Part shown: positions 24,451-37,300 of the stretch, one piece after another
How positions within the stretch are numbered: the first letter of the stretch is position 1
Layout of the letters: each line of letters begins with the position of its first letter
NCBI GenBank assembly: GCA_037833965.1
Contig: AP031352.1
Coordinates: 414,501-478,500 of the forward strand
Source: Marchantia polymorpha subsp. ruderalis
Taxonomy: Eukaryota; Streptophyta; Marchantiopsida; Marchantiales; Marchantiaceae
Length of the DNA: 64,000 bases
Direction: 5' to 3'
The notes under the pieces: generated by a model
Databases searched by the model: none
Seen by the model: the letters and a program-made list of their open reading frames with translations, nothing else
Told to the model about the DNA's origin: nothing
Translations under genes and position numbers: made by a program

Positions 24451-27371
24451 AAGCTTTGCGACATCTTTAACATAAAAATTGTTCTGGTGTAAGCTTCAGA
24501 TAGAAAAGTAGAAGAGCATTTGGTTTCAAATCCAGATAACATTCGTTCACTAGAGCAGAGCACTGCTGAGGATTTTTCATACGTCCGCTCTTTGATCACA
24601 ATGAACATTTGGATATGGGTTTGGAGCGATTGATGCACACCCATATTTATGGTGGAATCATAAAGTTGTAGAAAGTACCGTATGCGCGGTCCAAGGCCGG
24701 AAAATAAAATGGACACCTATCAAGTGGTTGTACTTTATGTCAACTTGTGGCTCTTGCTCTCGGCCCATGAGTCCATAGGGGCACAAGTGTGGGGGCTGTT
24801 CCCAATCTGCCGCGCTCGCGCTGCCACAATTACCGAAGGCGCCAGGAAGGTGAAGGGACCGGAGCTCCATGACCTGCACCGAACCGTTTGCTGGTGGAAG
24901 CGAAATGAAGGGCGATTGATGAGAGAATGGAGAACTCGTCAAAAGCATCTGGCGTACATTATTGTATCTTATTCACGATTCTACCAACGCAAGGGCTCGG
25001 CACTGTGGCGTGATATTGCGCATACACAGTCGCAAGCCGAGATGGTTCAAATGGCCAATTTTGATTGATAGTGTCCAGCTTTCGAACCTTCATTATTGTT
25101 TGCCAGAAATGTTTGAATAATGCCTCTCTCGAGCTCTCAGATAGGCATAAAGTCCCGCCTCGGAGTTTGTGTCCTGAATGTGTGTGTGTGTGATGCTAGC
25201 TCTACCTCTATCTACCAGTCAAGTTCTATCCTCACGGTTTATCTCTGCTATTCCATTGATGTAAGTTTTTTTTATGTTTTATATGAAGCCCACTGCTTCT
25301 CCTGCTGCTGCTTGGGCTGTCCTGGCTGACCCCATCCTGACTAAGTGTGTCCCATTGATTCTCACCAGCCTCTAAATCCTCAAGGAAGGAAGGAAGGAAA
25401 GAAGGCAGGCAGGCAGGCAGGCAGGCGGCCATGCAAGCAGTGAATCCGATCGTCTTTTCGGACAGTTTCACGAGTGGATTATGAACAGCGAGCATGCTGC
25501 TGCTGCTGATGATGATGATGATGATAGGGATTATCATATAGACATAACAGTTAACAACGGTTGGTCCTACGGGAAAGTACCTCCCATCCCTTCCCTCCCC
25601 TTCCCGTCCCTGAGCCCCTCGTTGTGCTCACTCGATCTGCAGCTCATGCGCTCGAGGTCAATTGTTCATGAGATTCTTGTGCAGACACAAGACAAAGGAT
25701 GTTGTGCTCATGAGTTTGCCGCTGCCCTTCACTGTCTCATCATGAGATTCTTCCACTGCTAGAATGTAATCGATGTCCCTATGAGTTCGATAGCATGCGT
25801 TAGATTGTCAGTTAGATGCATAGCTAGCTGCAAGTCAAGTAGTCAAGATATGGGCCTTACGACTTGCATCCCACCATGCAATACAGGAGGATGAACTTCC
25901 ATGTCGTTGTCGACAGCCTCACTGTCCCAGACCAGCTCGCAGCCTTGCAGCACACTTTCGCTGTTGGTTCAGGTTATGGGAGGGGGTGAAAATCCTGTCC
26001 AACCCCCTCTCCTCCCCCTACTCCTCAGAATGAACATGCCCTTGGACCTTGGACCCCACATGGCATGAAGGGCCGAAGACCTCCTTCAAGAGCGTTGTTG
26101 ATGGGAGGTCCAGGATATTGGGAAGGCGTTTGATATGCTTCGCTTCGCTTTGCACACACAGACACTGCACAACCCAAACGACTTGTTTTTGGCCCTCCCG
26201 GGACCAAGTTGCTCGACGTGGATTCGTCTCGACACCAGAAATATCCCAGCTCCGAAGCATCTCCAATGATGCCAATACGTGACAGAAGAAGCTGCTTTAG
26301 CCTGATAATCGCCACTTTTGCACAGGGATTTGAGGCATGGAACCCAGCAGAACAATAGGGAGGGGGGTTCTGTAGGCATCAACCATGATCATCAAAACAC
26401 ATGGAGCCTGGAGGGCTGGGCTTAAAATAGAGGGGCAAAGAATCCCCAGGGGCAGCGGAGACGATGGCAAGGGCGGACGGGGTCGGGGTTAAAGATAAAG
26501 ACGTCAAGCACCGATAAAATAAGTAGATTATCCGAGTTAAGACAATTGTGCTGAACTGCGCTTGAACATCACCAGCAGCAGCAGGCAGGCAGGCAGGCAG
26601 GCAAGCGGGCGGGCCTTCGAGCTGTCTTTGTGGTTATTGACCTTTGCTCGCAAGCACAACCGTCCGGACTCGGGAGTCATGGCGAGCCAAGTCCAGTCAT
26701 CTCTCTCTCGCGGGCTCTCCCTCTCTCTCTCTCTTTCTCTCTCTCTATCCGCTTTTGGTCGACGGAAGCCGTTTTTTGCAGATGCATACAACAACAGCAA
26801 CAGCGTTCTTGCCAGATAGAGAAGTACCACTGGAACAAGAGATCAAAGCAACAGTAGGAGCAGTAACAACAGCAGCAGCCTACCCAAATTGCCTGCCTGC
26901 CTGCCTGCCTCCCTGCCTGCCCGCGCCTGCGCCTGCCCTCCTACTGCCTGTGGAAGTACTACTGTAAAGGCCCTCTATGGAGGATCGACTTACAATCTGT
27001 ACAGTGCACCGTGGGATAAAACAACGACTTTCTTCGCGAGACCTACACCAATCGAGGTCTGTGCTGGTGGTGCTCGGGGAAAAGGCGAGAAGCTTCAAAA
27101 TCATTAAACTTCCAACCATTATCATCAGATTCAACTGAATCTTGCAGCTGCCGTTGCAGCAGCAGCAGCTGCTGCCGCTGCAGTACAGCAGCAACACGAG
27201 TATGATTGATAGGGGGCTGCAGCCGAGCTTCCTCTGATGTGAAATATTGCGCCAGGAGCCGCTGCCTCATTGCGGTGGACGTCTTTTTCAAGGTCGGAAT
27301 TGTGGGAACGACGTGAAGGAAAATCTGTGTCAGTGTCACGCAAACTTTAGCCTCGCTATGTTTCAGACTTT
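24451..27371. other. Intergenic region with GGCA-family repeats
   Basis: The composition returns to moderate GC. Open frames such as 24682-25068 (plus, 128 codons) and 26049-26282 (plus) look partly protein-like but match nothing I recognise. GGAA/GGCA repeats occur at 25383-25427, GGCA at 26581-26603 and the complementary GCCT at 26891-26939. A CTG-rich palindrome (gcagcagctgctgc) lies at 27162-27175. Confidence 0.4.
26581..26939. repeat. Opposed GGCA and GCCT microsatellites
   Basis: A GGCA run (26581-26603) is followed about 290 bp later by a GCCT run (26891-26939) on the same strand, so the two tracts are reverse complements and could pair. A CT-rich tract (about 26700-26750) lies between them. 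Confidence 0.75.
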
Positions 27372-28007
27372 TTCAATCTCCGATCCAAAATTGAGGAATG
27401 CAAGCGACTGAATCATCCGACTGCTGCAAACGTTCAGACGCTCGCTCGTCAAATTAAAAAACTGGTCAATGTTTCTTCAGAGGACACCAAGAGAAAAGCC
27501 AACATTATGCACGTCTACGGCCACCGATACTTAGCTGCAAACTCTCTTGTTCCTTGTGTCCAAATCGATTGCTTGCATTTCATGCACAGCCTTGTTTATC
27601 TGAGTTTACTCACCTTGTAGCTGTGTCGAAGCGACCTTGCTTGAATGGAAGCTTGACTCAGGAAAACATGTATTCATTCGTCCCATACAGAGGTCCCAGT
27701 AAGAAAACAAATGTAGCACATATGAACAATCATTGTTGTCTACTACTTATTTGCTTAGACCCGCTTCTGATTTCTTCTCATTTAATTCTGAAAACATTGT
27801 TGACATGGACTGTCCAATTGCTCACTCCTAACAGCTAACCGTTCATGCTCTCTTGGTTCCAGCCGTGAGAATATCTTTTTGGGAGAATTTTGTTCCTTTC
27901 CTTTCAAGAGGGCGCGTTTTGGAGTCTACAAGTCTTCCTTTCTCAGCATTGCCAAACTCCCAATCTACACATTTCGGCATGTTAGGCATTCACACTGGGC
28001 GATAGAA
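27372..28007 (+). CDS. Unrecognised exon-like coding segments
   Basis: Three open segments on the plus strand have exon character. The first follows gtttcag at about 27370 and encodes a charged, helix-like peptide containing KIEECKRLNHPTAANVQTLA and RQIKKLVNVSSEDTKRKAN. The second (about 27584-27700) follows tgcacag, encodes LSEFTHLVAVSKRPCLNGS and ends at A|gtaaga. The third (about 27864-28007) follows ggttccag, continues in phase (GPTVRISFWENFVPFLSRG) and stops at TAG. The junction between the first and second is unclear: the simplest in-frame introns would be only 41 or 77 nt. I do not recognise the protein and find no start. A competing reading is a 47-codon minus-strand ORF starting MPNMPKCVDWEFGNAEKG near 27980. 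The segment could be the end of a gene convergent with the EDM2-type gene, or a gene remnant. Confidence 0.3.
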
Positions 28008-28398
28008 GTGAGCAAAAGAAATTACTGATAATCCCTGATTTCGAACCGGATAATCACTTATCACTAAAATGTCATTTGCTCGAAGGCATCGGTTGAAGTG
28101 GGACATTAGATATATACATAACAAAAATTCGCAATATTCTTGACAATTCCTCATCTGAACTTAGAAAACCCGCGCATGTTAGACTCATCCGTGGCTACTT
28201 TGGAACAGCGAGGATCTGAATCTAGCTGCAACGTTTTTCTTCAGACAACCTGCTCTTTCACACGAGCGAGGTTAGCCGCGAAAAATCTCTTCTAGCTACG
28301 AAACTCCACTACGTGCTCCCTTTCTGGCTGCAGCTACTACATGAACCAAACAAATTGCATTCAACAGTTTCTCTTCGAAGGCAGAGACAAGAGCGTGA

Positions 28399-31300
28399 TC
28401 AATCCTCAATCCACCCTCCAGAACCAAAACTCGGTGGACCCCCAAAAGGCGTGCCCCCCCTGGGAGGAGGGGGTGGAGGGGGAGGAGGGGGAAGAGGAAG
28501 TCTCCCAAAACTGGCTTCACCGCTTCTGTTCCGTGTAAATCCTGAACTTCCGAAAGGAAAGCCAAATTCCAAACCACCGGCCCGGCCGACGTCACCTTGA
28601 AGATGGGGATGCATCAAAGGCCGACCCTGCAAACGATGGCCTTGATGAACCGGCATTTGAATGCGAGGCCCATGCATACCTTGCGGGAACATTGGAGGCG
28701 GAGGAGGTAGGGGCCCTGGCGGCCATCGGGGTGGAGCGGGACCGGGTCGCACATTTGGGTGAACAGGTCGACGTGATTGCATTCCAGTCTCTGTCGATGG
28801 ACTCGGTGATCCAAGAGGTGGTGCTGTTGCTGATGGCGGGGGTTTACGCTGCATCCGCGGAAGCGGAAGCGGAGGTAGATGTGGTGGTACATCTTGAGAG
28901 AACTGCGTCATTCTGAATGGTGGTTGTTCTCTCTGCCCAGGTGGAAATCCATGCTGTCGCGTATTGAGAAGACTAGAAGGATGCGGCATATAAGCTGGTT
29001 GGTCCGCTTGAACCCCACGATGATCTAGGCCTTCTGGCAGTCCAGGCCTTCGTGTTGCTGCTGATGGATGATGGTTGCCATGCATGCCTACGAGATTTCG
29101 GTTGTGCCCAAGATCCGAATGAACCACTTTTGAACATTTCTCCCGTTCACTTTTGGGAGGCAACCAATTATCGACTAGTCCTGCCCCGAGTCCTCTTCCA
29201 GCAAAGGGCTGGTTCCGGTTGATGGAGGAACGATTAGTACTTGAAACTGGACCCGGAATGTGTCCCTCTTGAGAACTTGAAGATGAGCTTCGCGGAGTTC
29301 TGACAGGAGGGCTGAAAGGAGCACTTTGCTCACTCGAAGGAGGCACAGCCGAACCTTTTTCTGATTCTGGGGGTTTACGAATATTTGCTAGATCCCCTGA
29401 TGTGTGCCCTTTCAATCCAGTCGGAGAAGGAGTAGGAGTCTTCAGAATATGGACTGGAGGAATGTCCACCTGCACTTTCAAACTGTGCTGATGCATAGCT
29501 GATACTTGGAAGGGATCTTCTTGTAACTTCTCTAAGTGTTGGTCCTCGGATCCATCAGCTATACTCCGAATATGATTATGTTGGAGAGCGATATGTTGAT
29601 GTTTTTGGAGCATTTCTACAGTACTCCAAAGGAAGAGTGGAGGCGCCACAGTGTTCCACTGAGTCAAATTCCCCTCGTCGCTTCTATCCAGGGACCCTGG
29701 CAAGTAAAATGACTGCAATCCCACAAATACAGTTTCAGAAGATGTTAACATTGACGGATAAAACGAGCAGCCTTTGCATCTTCTAAATAGCAACTCGGCA
29801 ATATACTACTCCTTTCTCACCCGCATACGGAAATGAAATAGATTACTACACAACCCCTTTGACTTCAATCATGCTGCGAGTTTATTGCCCAATTACTCAA
29901 AGCATCAAGGGGCATACTACTGCATACACGTCATTAGGATAAACGTTAGCACCCACTGAGGACAATAATTGTTTAACACACGAAAACTATACTTCAACAC
30001 TTAACGGTGGTTCTTCCTATGAAGGTAAAACCACCCTTCTGAAATCGGCTTGTGTTATGATTCTTGACCGTAAAATCCTACACATGAATCTATTCAAGTT
30101 ACATCCATGTAAGGCATATCTGATGGTTCGATTGTTACTGAGATTACCAGTTACCAACTACAATAAGGTTATGTCGATTTAGAGTGCCTCGCACAAAATT
30201 CCCGATGTGAGAAACAAAGCCCAATAAACTTAGTAAACCCGTAAAATAGTAAGGCGTAAGGTGTAATTGTGAGCTTAAAGTCGGCCACTTTTTAGTGTTA
30301 GCAGTTCGACAATGACTGTAAATGGTATAGATTGTTCGCGTGCGTATATCATGATTAACTAGATATTTTTGCTCATCGTCAATTGGTTTGGTTGAGTGTT
30401 GCAAACATCTTCAATTAAAATTTTCGAGATGTATTTTGTTGTTGAAGTGTACTATTAAGCTGATAGAGTTGTTACTAGAAGTTTTTTAGAAAGAAATATC
30501 AAGTACGTAGATTGAGATTTTTACAGGAACTAAACTATCTTTGTCTCAATTCAAAATGGTGTTGTGACCAACAAAACTGTATCTACTTTTGAATATGACT
30601 CGCTTTGATCAATTGCTCGTGTAGCACGTACACTAGAATGGAATAAATAGGAGCAACCCATAGGAGAAGAAATCACTTCTAAAGAGTCCACATGCATCCA
30701 ATATTATATGTATAAGGAAAGACATCCACCGTATAACATAAGTAATATTGGATGCATATGGGTGTTCAGAGAGAAAAGAATGAACATTACGGAGACTTTT
30801 GGAGACGACGCTAATTTGTGGGCCAATGGTTAAAAATAGAAACCAAATCCATATTTTCCAATAGTAAAGTTGGCTCTATTATAATGCTATCACAGCGCAA
30901 GATCTGAGAACATGAAAGTGGACACTTCAAGAGTGGAGAATGATTGAAAGAAATTGTATCAATAGCATTGAAATAACAAGCTCTTCATTGGCCATTCGTG
31001 AATGCCAAGGAAGTCCTTGAAATGCGCTAACATTAGAGCTATTACATCCACACAAAAATTTAGGATAAAACGTATTTCTACATATACAGTGTGTTAATTG
31101 GAGGAAAAATAGAGTAGACAAAATTAGTGTTGTCTTGTTCAACTGGAGGAATGACTGCTGATGTGTTCAATTAGGCATTACCACAGGAGAAACACATAAG
31201 AAGTAAAGTACAAATGGGATTGGACATGACTCCTAATAAGAGAAGTGGTGATTGTTATCTCAAAATCAGCTTCTTAATACCTTTCACAAGCAAATAATAT

Positions 31301-34300
31301 TGTAGAAACTACTTCCGTTAAGGGCTTAAGTGAAGTTTAGCAATTATCAAACACTTTCACGATTAAATTTCGAATTAGGACCTCGAATGCAATATGCTCT
31401 GCCGATGATAATGTCTTCATTACTGACCACACTTTGCAAATCCGAATTGATATCAATTCAAATCTGGTGAATTCCATTTCGAGAGCTATGACGTTAGTGG
31501 TGCTGCTAATAGCCCCTGGGTGGGAGCTATTGATGATCAAAGTGAAACCAATTACTGATCTTTGTTTGGTTATCTAATTGCTTAGCTTTGTGTTCTCTTA
31601 ACTATGTATTATACGCCTCTATGTGAATTTCACTTTCTTCAGGGAGTCGGTGCATAAAGCTCGGCTGGTTGTTCTTAAATTAAGAAATTCTAAGAAACTA
31701 AAGCAACAGTGTTCAGAATACAAAAATACATTTCGTAGCTGCATAAAAGACTACACCTGGCTATCTAGTCATACTCTGTGAGATTCGGTATCTACGATGT
31801 TCTTAATACCATCTAGTCCAAGAAGAGATCCAAATAATTTGTAAGAAAGAAAACATACCTTTCCAGAGAGAAGGCTTGCGTCTTGCCATACAAGTTTGTA
31901 GTTATGCTGAGCATATTTTCTTCCTCCACTGTATAACATCACAAAAGCCAGAATTTTTCAACAACTCTATTCCTTAGCTTTTCGTTATAACACATCCCTA
32001 TCGAAACATCATATTGCTGGGTATCAGCGAGAGAGAAAAAGACTGATTGCAACTAAGTTAAGGAAAACTTGACAGGTCCATATGTTAGTTCAAGTTCTAC
32101 TTCTCGACTCTCATCACAAGCATTGAAATTAGAGAATTAAGATAGGAACGAATATCGTGATAGACGATCAAATCTTTCTGTAATCCAATCATTGAATATC
32201 ATGAGTTTCCAGATCGATCGGGTCAGTGTTGTCAGTTCAGATCTTCATGATAGACATTAGAGAAGAACACGTAGAATTCAAATCAGGTCTGTTCCCTTAC
32301 TCCATTGTTTCTGGGGGCACTATCAGCACGAGAAGTTTGGGCCTAAATTGCATGGCATGCTCGACAAATTTGGTAGCGAGAGCTGCTTTAGAACCGAAAG
32401 GTGGGTTCAGACCCATGACCTGCGCGTTACAACGCTCAAAGTGAAAAGAGGATAAGGGTGAAGACACGTGATTCACAACACAAAATCTTGGAAATTAGAA
32501 GAGGCCAATGAGGAAAAGGATACTTACAAGTTTCTTTCCCTCAGCAAATCCAACACCTCTGTTTTGGAACCAGTCAAGTTTTGTAAAATTGAAAGGATTC
32601 TGCAAATTTCAATTCCAATGACAGATAGGTTATAACATAGAAATCTCTAGTCCAGACACCGAAGCACTTTCACGACTTCAGGTGGTAAAGGACAGCAACG
32701 ACGGAACCCAAACATAAGGAGAGTGGGAAAGGTCCAAATCAATTTAGGTGCAGATCTTGCAGACTCCACCTTCCTCATGCTTTACAGGACTCTAATTGAT
32801 CTTGATACAAGAAGGTCAATATCCATGTACAACAATATGTGAACAAACGTTTCTATAAGAGTCCCCGGTACCATCTTCTTTCTGATAATAGTATATGCTG
32901 TGAACAAGGTTCGATACAGACTCAAACACGCTTTCGCGGTAAGAAGTCAATCAGAGCACCCAGCGATGAGCCAAAAACATAAAAAGTCATGTCAAATTTA
33001 AAAGACGTATAGTGCGAGCATAATACAGAGCTAAGAATGATTACGCCCCTGGACCAACATTGGTTGATAAGTGAACAACAATGAGGATATAGACCATTAC
33101 AGTGAAAGGAATGTGGTACACCAAAATTACTAATAACAGAAATTACACATGCATGAAGGGAAGAATAAGAATTCTAACGTCCACGGCCATCAATCCCGTG
33201 CTTTAAGCCCCTTCCAACGAATAATTTGCTTGGATATGGATGTCCTTGTTTGCCAACAAAGAAGATTGAACTGGAGGCTTCGACCACCAAGCTACAAAGC
33301 TCACAAGAAAAGAATATGAATACAGGTTGAGCTTTGGTAGAACATGTGACTGGCAAGAATAAGAAGTGAGATGGATGAAGCGGAAAGCGGAAACTTCCAT
33401 ATTAACAAGGGAACTAGCAGTGAACGTTCTGCAAAATGTTATACCTGTTTCTAGACTATCTGTACAGTGTTCACCCAAGACTCGAAGTACGGAAAGCGAT
33501 AGTACACTCTTTTTCGTCAACAGACATGACTCACGAGGGCGTCATTGTCAATGACACGCTTGTGATGCTATAATGATCTATAATGCACAACAGTTCTCCA
33601 CAATAGCTCCAACCACTGAGCGAACCGTTTACTAATTTGTAAAGATATTAGTCTCTGTTTCTAACCATGCTGCAGGACCTGGTACAAGGAATATGTACGA
33701 CGATCATACTGGCACAGGGAAGACATTCCAACCCCGCGCTGCCATCCAATATCACTCTAAAATAAATTGAGTTTTTTATCCCAAATAGGTACATTAATCA
33801 ACTCGACTCCATTGGTTCGAGAAAAATGCTTTGTTGAACCGGTGATTTGGTCAATCTACTCAAAATTCCAGTGACTCTAGTGGGCATAAACTGTCAATTT
33901 ATTCCGATACTTACTGCAATCTGGCTTGAAGCGATTGTACTTGTGGGTTTACGACCTAATCCAGATACATTCAAATCCAGTTTGCTATTTCCATCATCAT
34001 TAGGAAATTATCAAGTTCGTTGCCTGGAAACCATAACATAAGAAACGACCACTTACTTTTGTCGAATGAATGTCAAAATTTTTGTATTCACATTTCTTCC
34101 CGACGCTGTCCAGCTTCTCTTTCAAGAGTATGGAGAAATCATTCGCACCACAGCAAAAGTCCACCACCTGACGAGGAAGATGGAACCATTTTGTTAACAC
34201 AACCTTGCAAGCAAAATATGTTTGATCATCCGTCTATAGACAACACATTTCGTACAAGCCAATCAAACTTCCAGACGATTCCAGAGGAAGTCATACCATG

Positions 34301-37300
34301 TCTCCATCATCGATGTACCAATGTATCCTTTCGATAATCTGCAAGTCAGCTGGTGACATAGTCAGTAAACTATAAAGCTTTCTTAGAAAAACTGAACTTA
34401 AAACATCCGCAGAACGTACATACACATACATATGCATCTGAATTTGGAAACAGCCGAGTCAGTTCTAAAATTGGGCAAACTATCAATCAGAGACGTCCAT
34501 TATAACTCTCGCTAGGTTTGGCCAAATTTAATTATTCTCCCTCCTTTTTTACCTCTTTCAGCTTTTCAGGATTCGTAAAATGACGTCCAAAGGATGTGTA
34601 TCGCGTGCCATGCAGCAGTGGGGCAAGATATATTTTCAAAGAATCCTGAAAGAATTAGTGCAAGGAAACTCAATGAGCTTACCAAGCACGAAGCTAAAGC
34701 CAAGACAACAGTGTAATTTTGTAAAGAACGAAAGCATTTAGGTTGAAAAAGGTTAAAACATTTTCGATTAAAGTAAATGGCATAACGGAAGATCATCCTT
34801 TATAAAAGATATGATTATTATTTAATCAAGTCAACTGAATGCAAACAAAATACGCATTAGAGAATTGGAATATAAGATATGAAGTAGAATATTTTGACCT
34901 CACTCCGTAATAGAGAATTGAATGCAGCTGCTGGACAGATGCGCTTTGCATCTTCAATACTTCCCCCTGCACTAACCTTCTCCGCGGCTCTTGTCATAGC
35001 CTGATGTTACCCAGGTACATTGAAACTAGTGAGTAGACTCAGCTATAATTTTGGACAGCCACACCGACGCATCATCTTGCAGAAAGACCAAAGAATCTGA
35101 ACTAACCTTCCAAACCAAACAATCGAACAAGTAAGCTTCTTGTAAAATTCGTGATTTGATGTACAATCGGAGAAAGAGTCATGCTACCAACTAACTCACA
35201 TTTATGATAGAGTATAAGTCTCCGTTACGTATGATGCTTCTCTTGGAACTAGTATAACAACTGGGATGGAATAAACCATTATGGACACTTTCCACTGTAA
35301 CAATCGAAGCTGCGCTCTCTGTGATCGACTTGATTCTGCATGAAGACAAATATCAGATGTTTGCCAAACCTCCAAAAGCACCCATGATTATGCCTGAATA
35401 AATTGTGTTCTGTTCGCAGTTTAGACCTTCATCAGAATAATCATAAAGATATTTCAGACCCTACGATGTTAGCACTCCGGACTATGATTTATGAGCACAA
35501 CGTTGAACGGGAGGTACCTCACAGTCAACTGTAGCGACAAAAGTATGAAGAAAAGGCAAATAGATACGTAAAATACACCGAGAGGAGTATGATAAATGCA
35601 ATTCGGGTCAGAATGTAAAAATAGCAAACGGTCATCTTCTGACGCATCCACATTATCAAAAGCAATATATCAACGTAATACATACTCTGATATACAGTTG
35701 AATGTTGAGCTGAGTCGAATAAGAGAAGGAGAAACCTACTATTGTTGGTTTAAGTCAGATACTGGATGTAACGAAGGCTTCTAAACTGTGGGAAAGACAT
35801 TCCGACCTTGTAACTTGGTTTAGAACAGAATTACTACGCTTTCAAAGAACACGAGCAGGAATGAAACCAATTACGATACTGACATCTCCTTTTCAACATT
35901 ATACACTGAACTCATGGTTTATCAAGGAATACATCTAGGGGGCTCCATTCAAAAGGCACAAAGTTTATTTATTGGAGTCATCCCTCTTGGGCAGAGCAAG
36001 AGAAATAAGACGAACGACCCCTGGTACTTGCAGAGCGTGGTAGACAGTGACAAGCGCACTGTCCATAATCTGGTTACATACAGCACCTTTCACAGAATGA
36101 GAGCCACCTCGAATCAAAACTCACATCTCATTATGGAAATTTCTGAGCCTTGATTTGATGCCCTAATCGGCTGCTCCTTTCGGATGATATCTTTTGGAAC
36201 TAACAAGCGTACAGGTGGAAGATCTAGTGAAGGATTTCTGGGCTGATACCTTTCCTTTATATGCTTACCAAACATAACCATATACAGAATCCCTTTCTAT
36301 AGGCTTCCACAATCATAGAGCCAAAAAGTCAACCTTCTCAGCATTAGTTCAAGCAATGGAGGAAAAGAAAGTCCGACGTACCTCTTCAGAATAGTTTCCT
36401 CAGAGATCGGCATCGGCAACTCAGCTACTGGTGCTCTTTTGCCACAGTCCGGTTTATACTGAGCTGCGTGCCCTAAGCTAGAAGAAAAGTGTCGGTCACT
36501 CTGTGCAACGTGTGGCTTGACGGTTCGTGCCTGTGGAGACAGTTTTGCAATGATTTTCCTCACGTCCGGCTTCTTATGGATTGCTTTAGGCTCTCGATAA
36601 GGCGTACTGGGGAAGGATTTCGAAAACCGTTCCTCTCCTTCAGATTCACACCTTTCCCTTTGATGTTTTCTCGCCCTGTTAAGTAATTTATACTCCTCTG
36701 CAGACTTCCTTTCAAATTCTTTCCTCTCCTTTCGGTCATAGTCTTCTTTCCTCTTCTTCCTATCATATTCTTCAGGCCACTTTATATGATCCCGCTTCGG
36801 CGTGTTGAGGTTTTTATCAATACTATGGTTTCTGCAAAATCCGAGTACAGCTTAGAAAATGGCTCGATGACTACTCATAGTGGGGTACATCCAAGTTCCA
36901 CAAACAAGACAAGACTGAATGTGGATAGCGCTGGTTCACTCACGTGCAATAAATGACTAGCCGCTTCACAGGTTCGTCCTCCTCTCCAATTTCCCAAGCC
37001 CTTATTGGCTCATCTTCAGTCTCCTCGAAAGATATAGATCTTACGAACACAATTTACATACATAAATCAGCACCACACAAAATGTGAATTACTCTTGGCA
37101 AATAGCAGCAGCAACCAATTATTCGCAGTACTTGTAGAAACCAAGTACTTGATAATACCTGCTGTAACAGACGATTCTGAACTTTGGGAGCTCGCAAACA
37201 TTGTAGCGTAACACTAGAATTAATGGTGATTACTAAAATAGCTCGACTCAACAGCTTCAGCTTGCAGCTGACAGAGAGAATTGAGAACGAGTGACAGTAG

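Noticed and set aside
24682-25068. 128-codon plus-strand ORF
   Set aside because: No recognised family, start context or neighbouring exons; kept only as a mention.
26562-26967. Ser/Leu-rich ORFs around the CT and GGCA repeats
   Set aside because: They are translations of simple repeats in all three frames.
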